Shown: positions 6,410-6,466 of the stretch, one piece after another
Layout: the number at the start of each line of letters is the position of its first letter
Position numbering within the stretch: position 1 is the stretch's first letter
Source of the DNA: an uncultured Bacteroidales bacterium
Lineage (GTDB): Bacteria; Bacteroidota; Bacteroidia; Bacteroidales; Paludibacteraceae
Direction of reading: 5' to 3'
NCBI GenBank assembly: GCA_937892015.1
Contig: CALAUY010000162.1
Location: forward strand, 1 to 6,466
Length of the DNA stretch: 6,466 bases
The notes under the pieces: generated by a model
The model's input: only the letters and a program-made list of their open reading frames with translations
What the model was told of the DNA's origin: nothing
Database searches by the model: none
Position numbers and translations under genes: made by a program

Positions 6410-6466
6410 AGTAATCACAGGACAATCACAGGACAATCACAGGACAATCACAGGACAATCACAGGA
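6410..6466. repeat. 11-bp tandem repeat, unit GACAATCACAG, at least 5 copies
   Basis: Four perfect units (6421-6464) follow one diverged unit, AGTAATCACAG (6410-6420), and two bases of the next unit close the window. The array therefore continues beyond the right edge. The period is not a multiple of three. On the - strand every frame meets TGA within the array, so it is not coding in that direction. On the + strand there is no start codon leading into it without stops. Confidence 0.97.

Noticed and set aside
6410..6466. Possible CRISPR-like or attachment-site repeat at the right edge
   Set aside because: The units are directly adjacent with no spacers and only 11 bp long, so it is a simple tandem repeat. 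The left-edge array fails for the same reason.

Overview
The window reads as a piece of a Bacteroidales (Bacteroidota) chromosome, most like a gut or rumen Prevotella/Bacteroides relative. The reasons are: a secreted pectate lyase with a C-terminal tail like the type IX secretion sorting domain; start codons without Shine-Dalgarno sequences, preceded by A-rich leaders; and two promoter-like sites that fit the Bacteroidetes primary sigma consensus (-33 TTTG, -7 TAnnTTTG) with the same 20-nt spacer. No phage, transposon, CRISPR, tRNA or rRNA sequence was recognised.

Layout. Positions 1-96 are a 10-bp tandem repeat that runs in from the left edge and stops almost at the start codon of a + strand pectate lyase gene (102-2318). 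That gene ends at a good intrinsic terminator (2371-2406). All other genes are on the - strand and converge on it. In transcription order (right to left) they are: a membrane-anchored TPR protein (5777-5091), lumazine synthase ribH (5073-4588), a YitT/DUF2179 membrane protein (4591-3473) and a sugar-phosphate nucleotidyltransferase-like protein (3351-2446). The first three form a tight operon, with a 17-bp gap and then an ATGA stop/start overlap. The fourth follows after 121 bp and may be in the same transcript.

The right-hand 690 bp (5778-6466) holds no convincing gene. It contains two minus-strand promoter-like sites, a short palindrome just downstream of the proximal one, a 7-bp pyrimidine tandem repeat (about 13 units), a 13-bp repeat (3 units) and, at the right edge, an 11-bp repeat that runs out of the window. 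If the proximal promoter is real, the TPR-ribH-YitT messenger carries a leader of about 250 nt that includes a repeated AGAGGGA purine tract.

Function. The pectate lyase would cut plant pectin outside the cell. RibH makes the riboflavin precursor. The TPR protein is probably an inner-membrane, periplasm-facing scaffold. The YitT protein has unknown transport or sensing activity. The nucleotidyltransferase probably makes an NDP-sugar or a similar activated precursor. The genes themselves are ordinary. What is unusual is four different short tandem repeat arrays (periods 10, 13, 7 and 11) in under 6.5 kb, two of them in probable 5' leaders and two at the window edges. I see no clear new biological system.
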